Below, piece after piece: positions 1-5,583 of a DNA stretch of 6,027 nucleotides (position 1 is the stretch's first letter; each line of letters begins with the position of its first letter). The stretch is from contig JARFQM010000466.1 of assembly GCA_029287755.1 (NCBI GenBank), positions 1 to 6,027 of the forward strand, in the 5' to 3' direction. The notes beneath the pieces are model-generated. The model was given only the letters and a program-made list of their open reading frames with translations, did not search any database and was not told the origin of the DNA. A program made the translations under genes and the position numbers. The stretch comes from Desulfofustis sp. (lineage in GTDB: Bacteria; Desulfobacterota; Desulfobulbia; Desulfobulbales; Desulfocapsaceae).

Positions 1-31
1 CTGTCCCGAGAATTCTGGGGAGAGGTACACT

Positions 32-211
32 ATGCAGAGAACAATTATTCATCAATGGAGAGATTGGCTCCTGGAGTATATTGGCGGCAACAATTATGAG
101 TTGATCCAAAAAGATACTCAAGAAGTCTTTGCGATTGTGGCTAAGGATGCCATGGATGCAGAAAATAGATGTCAAAATATCATTAAAAACACAAAACACG
201 AACGGGTTTGA
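32..211 (+). CDS. Small hypothetical protein, 59 aa
   Basis: I do not recognise this protein. It starts at ATG 32 behind a strong ribosome site, GGGGAGAGG at 17-25, with six bases between, and ends at TGA 209-211. The frame stays open upstream to the window edge, so a longer start outside cannot be excluded, but the ribosome site favours ATG 32. The product is soluble-looking, with no signal peptide and no membrane segment. It has an aromatic N-terminal part (HQWRDWLLEYIGG, residues 8-20), then a mixed stretch with QEVFAIVAKDAMDAENRC (30-47) that could form a helix, and a basic C-terminus. One Cys (47) is present and there is no metal motif. No gene on the same strand follows for about 400 bases. 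The good ribosome site supports a real gene; the function is unknown. Confidence 0.55.
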   Translation: MQRTIIHQWRDWLLEYIGGNNYELIQKDTQEVFAIVAKDAMDAENRCQNIIKNTKHERV

Positions 212-621
212 AACACGACTCGATATTTGATTTCTCATTAATATTGATGCATTTTCTCCGGATTTTAGCTCAATCAATAGTCTAATAGGAAAAAGTGTCC
301 TTTGGTTTCCACGGTTTGAGAGTGCTCCTCATATATTTACATCGTTCCTGTTAAGGCCCGATTTCTGCAATCAGAATAAGACTCCACTGACCACACCTTT
401 GCAGCTTTCCCTGCAGCTTTAATTGTGCGTTGCAGAATTAAATATGGATTTCATGCTTAGTGTTATAAGCAGAAGGTTTTTACATTGGAAAGAAAAAGAT
501 CACACAGTAGAGAAGAAGCAGGTCATGGGTGTGGTCACTGTCAAGTTAATCACATAGTGTGGTGAGAAGTGACCCGATGATCCCATGTAATCTTATAATG
601 TCAGTAGCTGAGGAGGAGACA
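212..621. other. A+T-rich spacer between two small genes
   Basis: I see no convincing gene here; the longest ATG frames are about a dozen codons or lack a ribosome site. Small structures are present. TTCTG-CAAT-CAGAA is a 5-bp hairpin at 363-376. An 8-base direct repeat GCAGCTTT lies at 401-408 and 413-420. GCTTA/TAAGC arms at 455-470 are followed by a short T-run at 477-481. GGTCACT (533-539) can pair with AGTGACC (568-574) around an inner CACA-TAG-TGTG hairpin at 551-561. The last part probably carries the promoter of the 622-798 gene. I found no clear terminator for the gene ending at 211. Confidence 0.5.
594..599 (+). promoter_or_regulatory. Possible -10 box for the LRV-like gene
   Basis: A perfect TATAAT lies at 594-599. 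It would start transcription near 606, just before the ribosome site at 611-616. The -35 region is poor: the best match is GTGACC at 569-574 with a long 19-base spacer, and it lies inside an inverted-repeat arm. The site may therefore need an activator, or may be chance in A+T-rich DNA. Confidence 0.3.
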
Positions 622-798
622 ATGAGCCTTAAAGATTGGATTGTGCCGAAATACCTGCACTCAAGCCCCAAAGTCCGCATGAAATTTGTTGAGAAATCAA
701 GTGATGCTCGTATTCTTAAAGAAGTTTCGGAGAGTGATTCTGATTCTATGATACGTAAAGCTGCTGCAGAGCGTCTAGAACTGCTTAAAAGTTCCTGA
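622..798 (+). CDS. Small HEAT/LRV-repeat-like protein, 58 aa
   Basis: The start is ATG 622, chosen because AGGAGG at 611-616 sits five bases upstream; an in-frame ATG at 559 has no comparable site. Residues 14-55 read HSSPKVRMKFVEKSSDARILKEVSES, then DSDSMIRKAAAERL. The pattern of a short turn (SSP, SDSDS), then V/I-R, then an A-rich helix ending in L is that of HEAT or leucine-rich-repeat-variant (LRV) units, in which helix pairs stack as a protein-binding scaffold. About one and a half units fit. There is no signal peptide, membrane segment or Cys cluster, so the iron-sulfur part of some LRV proteins is absent. Such short repeat proteins usually lack enzymatic activity; a binding or adaptor role is inference. 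It seems to be transcribed alone. The family call rests on motif reading only. Confidence 0.6.
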   Translation: MSLKDWIVPKYLHSSPKVRMKFVEKSSDARILKEVSESDSDSMIRKAAAERLELLKSS

Positions 799-833
799 GG
801 CAACCAGCACAATTGCAGTAGCACTCGTCAGTC

Positions 834-879
834 AACTCACCTATGGCATGTCTGATCTCTTCATTACCGTAGGTGAGTT
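834..879. repeat. 13-bp inverted repeat, 20-base loop
   Basis: The arms AACTCACCTATGG (834-846) and CCGTAGGTGAGTT (867-879) pair over 13 positions, with one T-G wobble and twelve Watson-Crick pairs; the outer ten are perfect. It lies 35 bases after the stop of the LRV-like gene. The next bases form the palindrome AGTCTT-G-AAGACT (880-892), followed by TTT. Together they could stop or stabilise transcripts of the upstream gene, though the T-run is short and the stem is not GC-rich. A protein-binding site is the alternative. Confidence 0.55.
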
Positions 880-986
880 AGTCTTGAAGACTTTTAAACC
901 AAATGTTTCGATTTTGTAGGTATCTTCACCGTATGGCTTCTTCCTGATGCTCTTTCTTCGAAGTAATTCTCAGACAATTGACACTG

Positions 987-1004
987 CTGAGAGCAACCTC
1001 TCAG
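987..1004. repeat. 7-bp perfect hairpin
   Basis: CTGAGAG (987-993) and CTCTCAG (998-1004) form a perfect stem with the four-base loop CAAC. No T-run follows on either strand, so it is not a standard intrinsic terminator. Its role is unknown. Confidence 0.4.
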
Positions 1005-1281
1005 TCGGGCATTTCTCGGTATCGATAAAGATTCATGAATGTCAAATAGTTAAGCTATATTTCTTTTCGAGATTACCGTAGCAAACCTTTTGAAGATAGC
1101 CTTAGTCTCTTTCTCTAAAAAGGTCTCTTTGCGTAGCACAAGCTTGGAAAGATCTGAGGAAAACAGCCTTCTGAGCATTGTGGTTCAGAATAGTCTGGAC
1201 GAGAACAACGTTTTTCGCAGAGGCCCCTGCTATCTCTTCAAGAGAAATCCAAACAGAATCGTAAGTCCTAATAAACGCAAT

Positions 1282-2355
1282 CTAGAGGCTGGAACGGTCA
1301 ATGTCGTTGATAACGGCGTCCGTAACCTCCTGTGTTGTGGCTTTACCTCCAATATCTGGGGTCATAATCCCCGCTTCGCAGACTCGCTCTACCGCCCCCA
1401 TAATCTTTGTGGCCGCGTCGTGTTCACCGAGGTGATCGATCATCATCGCACCGGTCCAGAATGTGGCAACCGGATTCGCGATTCCTTTACCAATAATGTC
1501 AAAAGCAGAACCATGGATTGGCTCAAACATTGATGGAAAGTGCCCCTCGGGATTTATGTTGCCTGTTGGCGCAACACCGAGGCTGCCCGCAAGTGCACCC
1601 GCCAGGTCTGACAAAATGTCTCCATGCAGGTTGGTCGCAACTATGGTGTCGAGACTTTGAGGGTCCTTCACCATACGCACGGTCATCGCGTCGACCAGCA
1701 TCTTATTCCAGGATACTTCAGGAAACTCCTCAGAAACCTCTGCTGCAATCTCATCCCACATGACCATCCCAAAGCGCTGCGCGTTGGATTTCGTCACCAC
1801 GGTGAGAAGCTTTCGCGGCCGCGATTGCGCCAACTTGAAAGCAAAACGCATAATACGTGTGATACCGGTCCGAGTGAAAATTGAAACTTCGGTTCCCACC
1901 TCTTCAGGAAAGCCGCGATGCGCCCGTCCGCCATTACCTGAATATTCACCTTCTGAGTTCTCACGCACAATCACCCAGTCCAGATCGCCGATTCCGGCAC
2001 TGCGTAAAGGTGAGGTAATACCCGGAAAGATTTTTGTGGGTCGGACGTTGGCATATTGATCAAAGCCCTGACAGATTGGTAACCTGAGCCCCCAGAGAGT
2101 AATGTGGTCAGGTACATCCGATGCACCTACGGCACCAAAATAAATCGCATCAAATTCTCGCAATTGCTGAAGTCCATCTTCTGGCATTAATGCCCCATGC
2201 GTTTTGTACCGTTCTGAACTCCAGTCGAACGATTTATAATGGAATTTCAGATCGCCCATGCGTGTGCCGACTGCATCAAGGACAGCTTGACCAGCCTCGA
2301 TGACTTCGGGGCCAATGCCATCAGCGGGAATTACTGCAATATTGTATTCACGCAT
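1282..2355 (-). CDS. Tartrate/D-malate dehydrogenase-like (TtuC/DmlA-type) NAD-dependent decarboxylating dehydrogenase
   Basis: This 357-aa protein is a full-length member of the isocitrate/isopropylmalate dehydrogenase family, which oxidises a 2-hydroxyacid and often decarboxylates the oxo-product in the cytoplasm. Visible family marks are AVIPADGIGPEV (7-18), DAIYFGAVG (69-77), FDQYANVRP (98-106), VRENSEGEYS (130-139), the catalytic pair Tyr138 and Lys189 (TKSN), metal-binding Asp222, Asp246 and Asp250 (NLHGDILSD), and HGSAFDI (281-287), where Asp286 suggests NAD rather than NADP. FDAIYFGAVG, FDQY and SQSRPRK-like segments match tartrate/D-malate enzymes better than LeuB. Oddly, Cys95 stands where the family's first substrate Arg is expected; Arg105 and Arg131 remain. 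Phe285 replaces the usual Pro. The start at ATG 2355 is backed by GAGAGG just upstream. It lies 129 bases after the TRAP operon's last gene, on the same strand, so it probably acts on the imported substrate. Family is sure; exact substrate is not. Confidence 0.88.
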   Translation of the reverse strand: MREYNIAVIPADGIGPEVIEAGQAVLDAVGTRMGDLKFHYKSFDWSSERYKTHGALMPEDGLQQLREFDAIYFGAVGASDVPDHITLWGLRLPICQGFDQYANVRPTKIFPGITSPLRSAGIGDLDWVIVRENSEGEYSGNGGRAHRGFPEEVGTEVSIFTRTGITRIMRFAFKLAQSRPRKLLTVVTKSNAQRFGMVMWDEIAAEVSEEFPEVSWNKMLVDAMTVRMVKDPQSLDTIVATNLHGDILSDLAGALAGSLGVAPTGNINPEGHFPSMFEPIHGSAFDIIGKGIANPVATFWTGAMMIDHLGEHDAATKIMGAVERVCEAGIMTPDIGGKATTQEVTDAVINDIDRSSL

Positions 2356-2374
2356 TTAAAAACCTCTCATATGA

Positions 2375-2403
2375 TCTATATGTTTGCATCCAGGCCACAT
2401 CAA
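2375..2403 (-). promoter_or_regulatory. Candidate promoter of the dehydrogenase gene
   Basis: Read on the minus strand, TTGATG (2403-2398) and TATAGA (2380-2375) are separated by exactly 17 bases; each matches four of six sigma-70 consensus positions. The start codon lies about 20 bases downstream of the -10 box, so the leader would be short. The -35 box is covered by the palindrome CACAT-CA-ATGTG (2396-2407), a possible operator. The gene could also be reached by read-through from the TRAP operon. Confidence 0.4.
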
Positions 2404-2426
2404 TGTGTGCCACAAGAATTCATACC

Positions 2427-2449
2427 TTTCTGTTAAGCCTAAACAGAAA
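2427..2449. repeat. 8-bp perfect inverted repeat before the dehydrogenase
   Basis: TTTCTGTT (2427-2434) and AACAGAAA (2442-2449) are perfect inverted copies around seven bases. The repeat lies between the stop of the 40-aa gene and the dehydrogenase promoter candidate. It is A+T-rich and lacks a following T-run on the minus strand, so a regulator site or weak RNA hairpin is likelier than a terminator. Confidence 0.45.
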
Positions 2450-2484
2450 TAAAATTCTGCTCTAGGATTAATGCACTATAAGGA

Positions 2485-2607
2485 TTACAAGGATCCCCGA
2501 GCAAACGTGATCAGATACCAAACCAGCAGGATTACACCGATGGCACCGACAATCTCGGGGTACCAGCCAAAATCGTAAATTTCGTATTCTTCGTCTTTCT
2601 TTTCCAT
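2485..2607 (-). CDS. 40-aa single-helix membrane protein, last gene of the TRAP operon
   Basis: This short frame starts at ATG 2607, eight bases after the dctM stop (2616-2618), and ends at TAA 2485-2487. The product has a charged acidic head (EKKDEEYEIYDFGWYPE, residues 2-18), then one hydrophobic helix of about 18 residues (IVGAIGVILLVWYLITFA, 19-36), then a short tail with Arg37. There is no cleavable signal, so it should be a single-pass inner-membrane protein. The ribosome site is weak (CTGAG just before ATG), which fits translational coupling to dctM. I know no named family for it. Because it follows dctM so closely, an accessory role in assembly or stability of the QM permease is a reasonable inference. 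The composition (acidic head, clean helix, arginine tail) is not what chance frames give, but conservation has not been checked. Confidence 0.7.
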   Translation of the reverse strand: MEKKDEEYEIYDFGWYPEIVGAIGVILLVWYLITFARGSL

Positions 2608-2615
2608 CTCAGTTT

Positions 2616-3929
2616 CTAACCGCCAAGGCCCGGCAAAAAAAGTGCGATTTGCGGAAAGGCCATGACCAGTGCTAGGCCGATTATTTGCAGGACAATGAAC
2701 GGTAAAATCGAAATAAATATTTCCTGTAAGGTTACATCCTTGGGCGCCACAGATTTAAGGTAGAAACAGGCAGGCCCAAAGGGCGGCGAGAGCATGTATA
2801 TCTGAATGTTCATCGCAAAGAGAATGCCAAACCACACCGGGTCGTAACCTAGTTGGGCTACGACCGGGGTGAATACCGGAACGGTGATGAACACAATGGC
2901 AATCCACTCCAGGAACGTTCCGAGGAAGAAGATGATCAGCATCATGATAATGATGATGCCGATTGGCGGCAAATCGATTGCGGTAAGAAGACCGGCCAGG
3001 AAACGTGTACCGCCCAGAATATTGTAAATTCCGACAAGGCTGACAGCTCCGATGATAAGCCATATAAGAGCCCCTGAGGTGAGCATCGTTGCCCAAAGTG
3101 CTTCACGGATACCCTTGATCGTTAACTCACGGCGGGCCGCAGCGACAATCAGCGCACCAACCGCACCGATGGCAGCAGACTCCGTGACCGTGGCGATTCC
3201 TCCATAGATTGAACCCAGAACTCCAAAAATAAGAAGAAATGGAAGGATCAAGCCCTTGAGGTGGGCGACCCTCTGAATAAAGGGCAGTTTTGCTTCCGGT
3301 GCGTTGTAGACCGGCCCTAGAGCGGGATTCAGCCTCACCCGAACAAGGACATAGGCAACATACAGAGACGCCAGGAGAATTCCAGGCAGCACCCCGCCTG
3401 TAAACAGATCTTTGATAGAAACATTTGCCTCGGCACCATATACAATCAATACGATGCTTGGCGGGATCAGTGTCGCGAGCGCTCCGGAGGAGGTGAGAAC
3501 ACCTATGGATAGCTTGCGGTCGTAGCCAAGCCGAAAGAGTTGCGGCAAGGCAATCACGCCGAGCAGCACGACTTCGCCGCCAACCACCCCGGACATTGCC
3601 GCCAAAATGACGGAGACAGCAACTGTCTGCACGGCAACCCCGCCGCGCAATTGACCGCCGAGGATTGCCATCGAATTGAACAGCTCTTTGGCAACCCCGG
3701 ACCGCTCCATCACGTTGGCCATGAAGACGAAAAACGGCACAGCCATGAGCGCATGCTTGTACATCACCTTGCCCACCGCCGAACTCACCAGGATGAAGCC
3801 ATTTTCACCGAAGGCAAGATACGCAGTCGTTACTGAGATCAGAAGCGTTGAGGCGCCAAGCGGAACACCAATAGCCATCAGGCAGAATAGCGACACCACG
3901 ATCGCTATCGTGATATATTCGATGCCCAT
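2616..3929 (-). CDS. dctM: TRAP transporter large permease subunit (DctM family)
   Basis: This 437-aa, highly hydrophobic protein is the large membrane subunit of a tripartite ATP-independent periplasmic (TRAP) transporter. It forms the sodium-driven transport channel in the inner membrane. About 12 membrane segments run through it. Family marks are MAVPFFVFMANVMERSGVA (62-80), GYDRKLSIG (135-143), SSGALATLIPPSIVLIVYG (147-165; the PPS turn belongs to the conserved core), GGIATVTESAAIGAVGAL (243-260) and MLSPPFGPACFYLKSVAP (379-396). The length is normal for the family. Gly117-Gly118-Glu119 in MSGVVGGEVVLLG (112-124) differs from the SGS-type sequence of C4-dicarboxylate members, as in the 2-oxoacid or mannitol/chloroaromatic branch. 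Its ATG overlaps the dctQ stop by one base (TAATG), so the two are translationally coupled. A 40-aa membrane protein gene follows. Confidence 0.95.
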   Translation of the reverse strand: MGIEYITIAIVVSLFCLMAIGVPLGASTLLISVTTAYLAFGENGFILVSSAVGKVMYKHALMAVPFFVFMANVMERSGVAKELFNSMAILGGQLRGGVAVQTVAVSVILAAMSGVVGGEVVLLGVIALPQLFRLGYDRKLSIGVLTSSGALATLIPPSIVLIVYGAEANVSIKDLFTGGVLPGILLASLYVAYVLVRVRLNPALGPVYNAPEAKLPFIQRVAHLKGLILPFLLIFGVLGSIYGGIATVTESAAIGAVGALIVAAARRELTIKGIREALWATMLTSGALIWLIIGAVSLVGIYNILGGTRFLAGLLTAIDLPPIGIIIIMMLIIFFLGTFLEWIAIVFITVPVFTPVVAQLGYDPVWFGILFAMNIQIYMLSPPFGPACFYLKSVAPKDVTLQEIFISILPFIVLQIIGLALVMAFPQIALFLPGLGG

Positions 3930-4441
3930 TATTTAGCCCCAATCTCAGTGGACTTTTTCAATTTCTTCGATGGCGTGAACAGGTTCGCTAAAAGCTGCAA
4001 GAGATAGAGGAGAGCAGCGACAACAAACATCGTTTTGATGTAGGTGGGAGAGGGCGGATCGAAGGCGCTGCCGGTAGTCTGGGGATTTTCCAGAATCTTG
4101 ACCATTGGACCCCAGAGCATAATACTGAGACCTGTGACGCCCACCATTGAAATAAGGATTGCAATCTTGGAAAGCCTGTTCCAGAGCATCTCGCCGAGCA
4201 GAATCTCCATGGTTGTCACGGTGATGTGTCGCCGTTGCTGAGTCACTGCACCGACGCATAGAAGCCATGCAGTGGCGACGATCATCATGATCGTTTCAGA
4301 TGTCCACGAGGTTGGCGCATTAAAGGCATAGCGCATGATGACTTCAAAGACTGAAAGTCCAATTGCGGCAAGGTAGAAGACCCCGCAAGCTTTGCCAAGA
4401 AAAACGCTCAGCTTGCTAACGCTTTCTACGAAACGATCCAT
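3929..4441 (-). CDS. dctQ: TRAP transporter small permease subunit (DctQ family)
   Basis: This 170-aa protein is the small membrane subunit of the TRAP transporter, which pairs with DctM and helps dock the periplasmic receptor. Four hydrophobic segments are visible, at about 11-34, 50-67, 93-110 and 135-155. The family signature FEVIMRYAFNAPTSWTSE (32-49) is intact, with Arg37, Pro43, Trp46 and Glu49 in their usual places, followed by QQRRHITVTTM (68-78). The C-terminus is basic (SKKLKKS, 158-164), consistent with a cytoplasmic end. The start at ATG 4441 has AAGGA a few bases upstream. It lies 61 bases after dctP, with a GC-rich hairpin between, and overlaps dctM by one base. Length and layout are normal; the substrate cannot be told from this subunit. 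Confidence 0.93.
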   Translation of the reverse strand: MDRFVESVSKLSVFLGKACGVFYLAAIGLSVFEVIMRYAFNAPTSWTSETIMMIVATAWLLCVGAVTQQRRHITVTTMEILLGEMLWNRLSKIAILISMVGVTGLSIMLWGPMVKILENPQTTGSAFDPPSPTYIKTMFVVAALLYLLQLLANLFTPSKKLKKSTEIGAK

Positions 4442-4457
4442 ACTTTTTCCTTACGCC

Positions 4458-4495
4458 AAAAAGGATCGGCCGGCGAACTGGAGCCCACCGGCCGA
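4458..4495 (-). terminator. Stem-loop with T-run between dctP and dctQ
   Basis: TCGGCCGG (4466-4473) and CCGGCCGA (4488-4495) form a perfect, GC-rich 8-bp stem with a 14-base loop. On the minus strand the stem is followed by TCC and then five T (4462-4458). It begins seven bases after the dctP stop codon. This looks like a partial intrinsic terminator or an RNA-stabilising hairpin, which would give more receptor than permease transcript. The T-run is short, so read-through into dctQ is expected. Confidence 0.65.
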
Positions 4496-4502
4496 CGAAT
4501 TT

Positions 4503-5525
4503 TTACTCCAGAAGTCCGATCGTTTTCATGAATTCGTAGTGCGCATCAAGTGCCGCACGCGCTTCAGGAGATTTGCCTGCGGTCTCTTCCCAGGCTTCAG
4601 CAGCAAGGACACGGAATTTGTCTCGTTCTGCCTGCGGCCAGTCGACGACCGTGATATCACCACCAGCCTTGTCTTTGGCGACCTGGGCCATGTCCTGCAG
4701 ATCAAGTTGGCGACGCACGTCATCATAGCAGGCGTAGAACCATGTCTCGAGGGTAAGCTTCTGGTCGTCGGTCAGCTTATCCCAAATACCTTTATTAATC
4801 GTAAACTGGCGGACCGCCATTGAATGGATACCCGGATAGATCGGATATTTAGCGATTTGATGGAATCCGCTCGTGTGATTGTTGATGTAAGCCGACGCGT
4901 CGGCGGCATCAATAACGCCCTTTTCCAGAGAGGTGAACACATCGCTGAGCGACATAGATACAGGCGCTGCCCCGGCGGCTTTAAACACGGTTGCAGCAAG
5001 CCCGCCCGGAGAACGAACCTTGACACCTTTGAAATCATCTACTGCTTTGATAGGAACTTTGGCTACCAATGCTTCCTTGGCCACTGCTCCGCAACCAACC
5101 ACATGGAACGCTCCCGGAAGTGTCGCATCCCATAGAGCCTGGAGAGCATCACGCCCACCGCCGTATCGACAAAACGTTTGAACTTGATCAACTGTATCGT
5201 AGCCGGCGATCAGGTCACCCAGGATGGCAAACGCAGGATTACGGCCAGTGAAATAAGAGACTGCCGTCAGGTCTCCACCGAGCACCCCGGCCATGACAGC
5301 CTCAGGTGTCTCATTGCGGTCTACGATGGCATTGATTGGATAAAACTCCGTTGAGATTTCTCCACCAGTCATGGCCTTAAGGCGCTTACCCCATTCTTCG
5401 TTAATGTACTTGAACTCGTAAGCTCCGGATTGGGTTGACGTCTGCAGTTTTAGTACAATTTCGGCATTTGCTACCGTAGCAGACATAATGAACGCTGCAC
5501 AACAAGCCAACAGAATCTTCTTCAT
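4503..5525 (-). CDS. dctP: TRAP transporter periplasmic substrate-binding protein (DctP family)
   Basis: This 340-aa protein is the periplasmic receptor of the TRAP system. I start it at ATG 5525: GGGGAGGAGG lies five bases upstream and a clean signal peptide begins there (MKKILLACCAAFIMSATVANA, likely cut after Ala21). The frame stays open for 60 more codons upstream, but these cover the promoter region and are not coding. Mature-protein marks are LKLQTSTQSGAYEF (25-38), FYPINAIV (61-68), DDFKGVKVRSPGGLAATVFKAAGAAPV (163-189) with Arg171 at the carboxylate-binding position of the family, and SLEKGVIDAADAS (199-211). The YGGGRD segment (121-126) resembles the 2-oxoacid-binding (TakP-like) branch, but Asp209-Ala210 stands where I recall a Glu-Trp pair in that branch, so the ligand probably differs. 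A hydroxy-carboxylate fits the neighbouring dehydrogenase. It is the first gene of the operon. Confidence 0.93.
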   Translation of the reverse strand: MKKILLACCAAFIMSATVANAEIVLKLQTSTQSGAYEFKYINEEWGKRLKAMTGGEISTEFYPINAIVDRNETPEAVMAGVLGGDLTAVSYFTGRNPAFAILGDLIAGYDTVDQVQTFCRYGGGRDALQALWDATLPGAFHVVGCGAVAKEALVAKVPIKAVDDFKGVKVRSPGGLAATVFKAAGAAPVSMSLSDVFTSLEKGVIDAADASAYINNHTSGFHQIAKYPIYPGIHSMAVRQFTINKGIWDKLTDDQKLTLETWFYACYDDVRRQLDLQDMAQVAKDKAGGDITVVDWPQAERDKFRVLAAEAWEETAGKSPEARAALDAHYEFMKTIGLLE

Positions 5526-5537
5526 ACCAGCCTCCTC

Positions 5538-5552
5538 CCCGCATGGTGCGGG
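5538..5552. promoter_or_regulatory. GC hairpin touching the dctP ribosome site
   Basis: CCCGCA (5538-5543) and TGCGGG (5547-5552) form a perfect 6-bp stem with a three-base loop. In the dctP transcript its last G residues run straight into the GGGGAGGAGG ribosome site, so it could affect initiation or protect the 5' end. On the plus strand the same stem is followed by seven T (5559-5565), so it might also stop antisense transcripts heading toward gntR. Confidence 0.5.
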
Positions 5553-5583
5553 ATCTTGTTTTTTTAACAGACGTTCTCGGGGT

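Larger units (their letters stand above)
799..1281. other. Convergent gene spacer with inverted repeats
   Basis: This spacer lies between the plus-strand LRV-like gene and the 3' end of the minus-strand dehydrogenase. I see no gene with a start and ribosome site. It holds an imperfect 13-bp inverted repeat (834-879), an adjoining palindrome (880-892), a 7-bp hairpin (987-1004), a palindrome TCTCTT-C-AAGAGA (1233-1245) and a 10-base direct repeat ATTACCGTAG (863-872 and 1072-1081). On the minus strand, 1102-1281 is free of stops in the dehydrogenase frame but has no ATG, GTG or TTG start. No standard GC-stem-plus-T-run terminator for the dehydrogenase is visible. Confidence 0.5.

Noticed and set aside
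559..621. Earlier ATG for the LRV-like gene at 559
   Set aside because: It has no good ribosome site and would lie across the TATAAT box; AGGAGG at 611-616 serves ATG 622.
1231..1250. TCTCTT-C-AAGAGA palindrome as terminator of the dehydrogenase
   Set aside because: No T-run follows on the minus strand and the stem is weak; no convincing terminator could be assigned.
1..1281. Search for tRNA, CRISPR array, transposase or att repeats in the left part
   Set aside because: No cloverleaf arms, no regularly spaced repeats and no transposase-like reading were found; the short repeats seen are too few and too small.
1090..1533. 147-codon plus-strand open frame
   Set aside because: It starts at TTG without a ribosome site and more than half runs antisense to the conserved dehydrogenase; best explained as a shadow frame.
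2755..3096. 113-codon minus-strand frame inside dctM
   Set aside because: It is out of frame within a conserved membrane-protein gene, rich in His, Arg and Cys, with no ribosome site; a shadow.
5502..5525. LLAC lipobox (residues 5-8) in the TRAP receptor
   Set aside because: The Cys is only eight residues from the start, too early for a lipoprotein signal; VANA at 18-21 gives an ordinary cleavage site.
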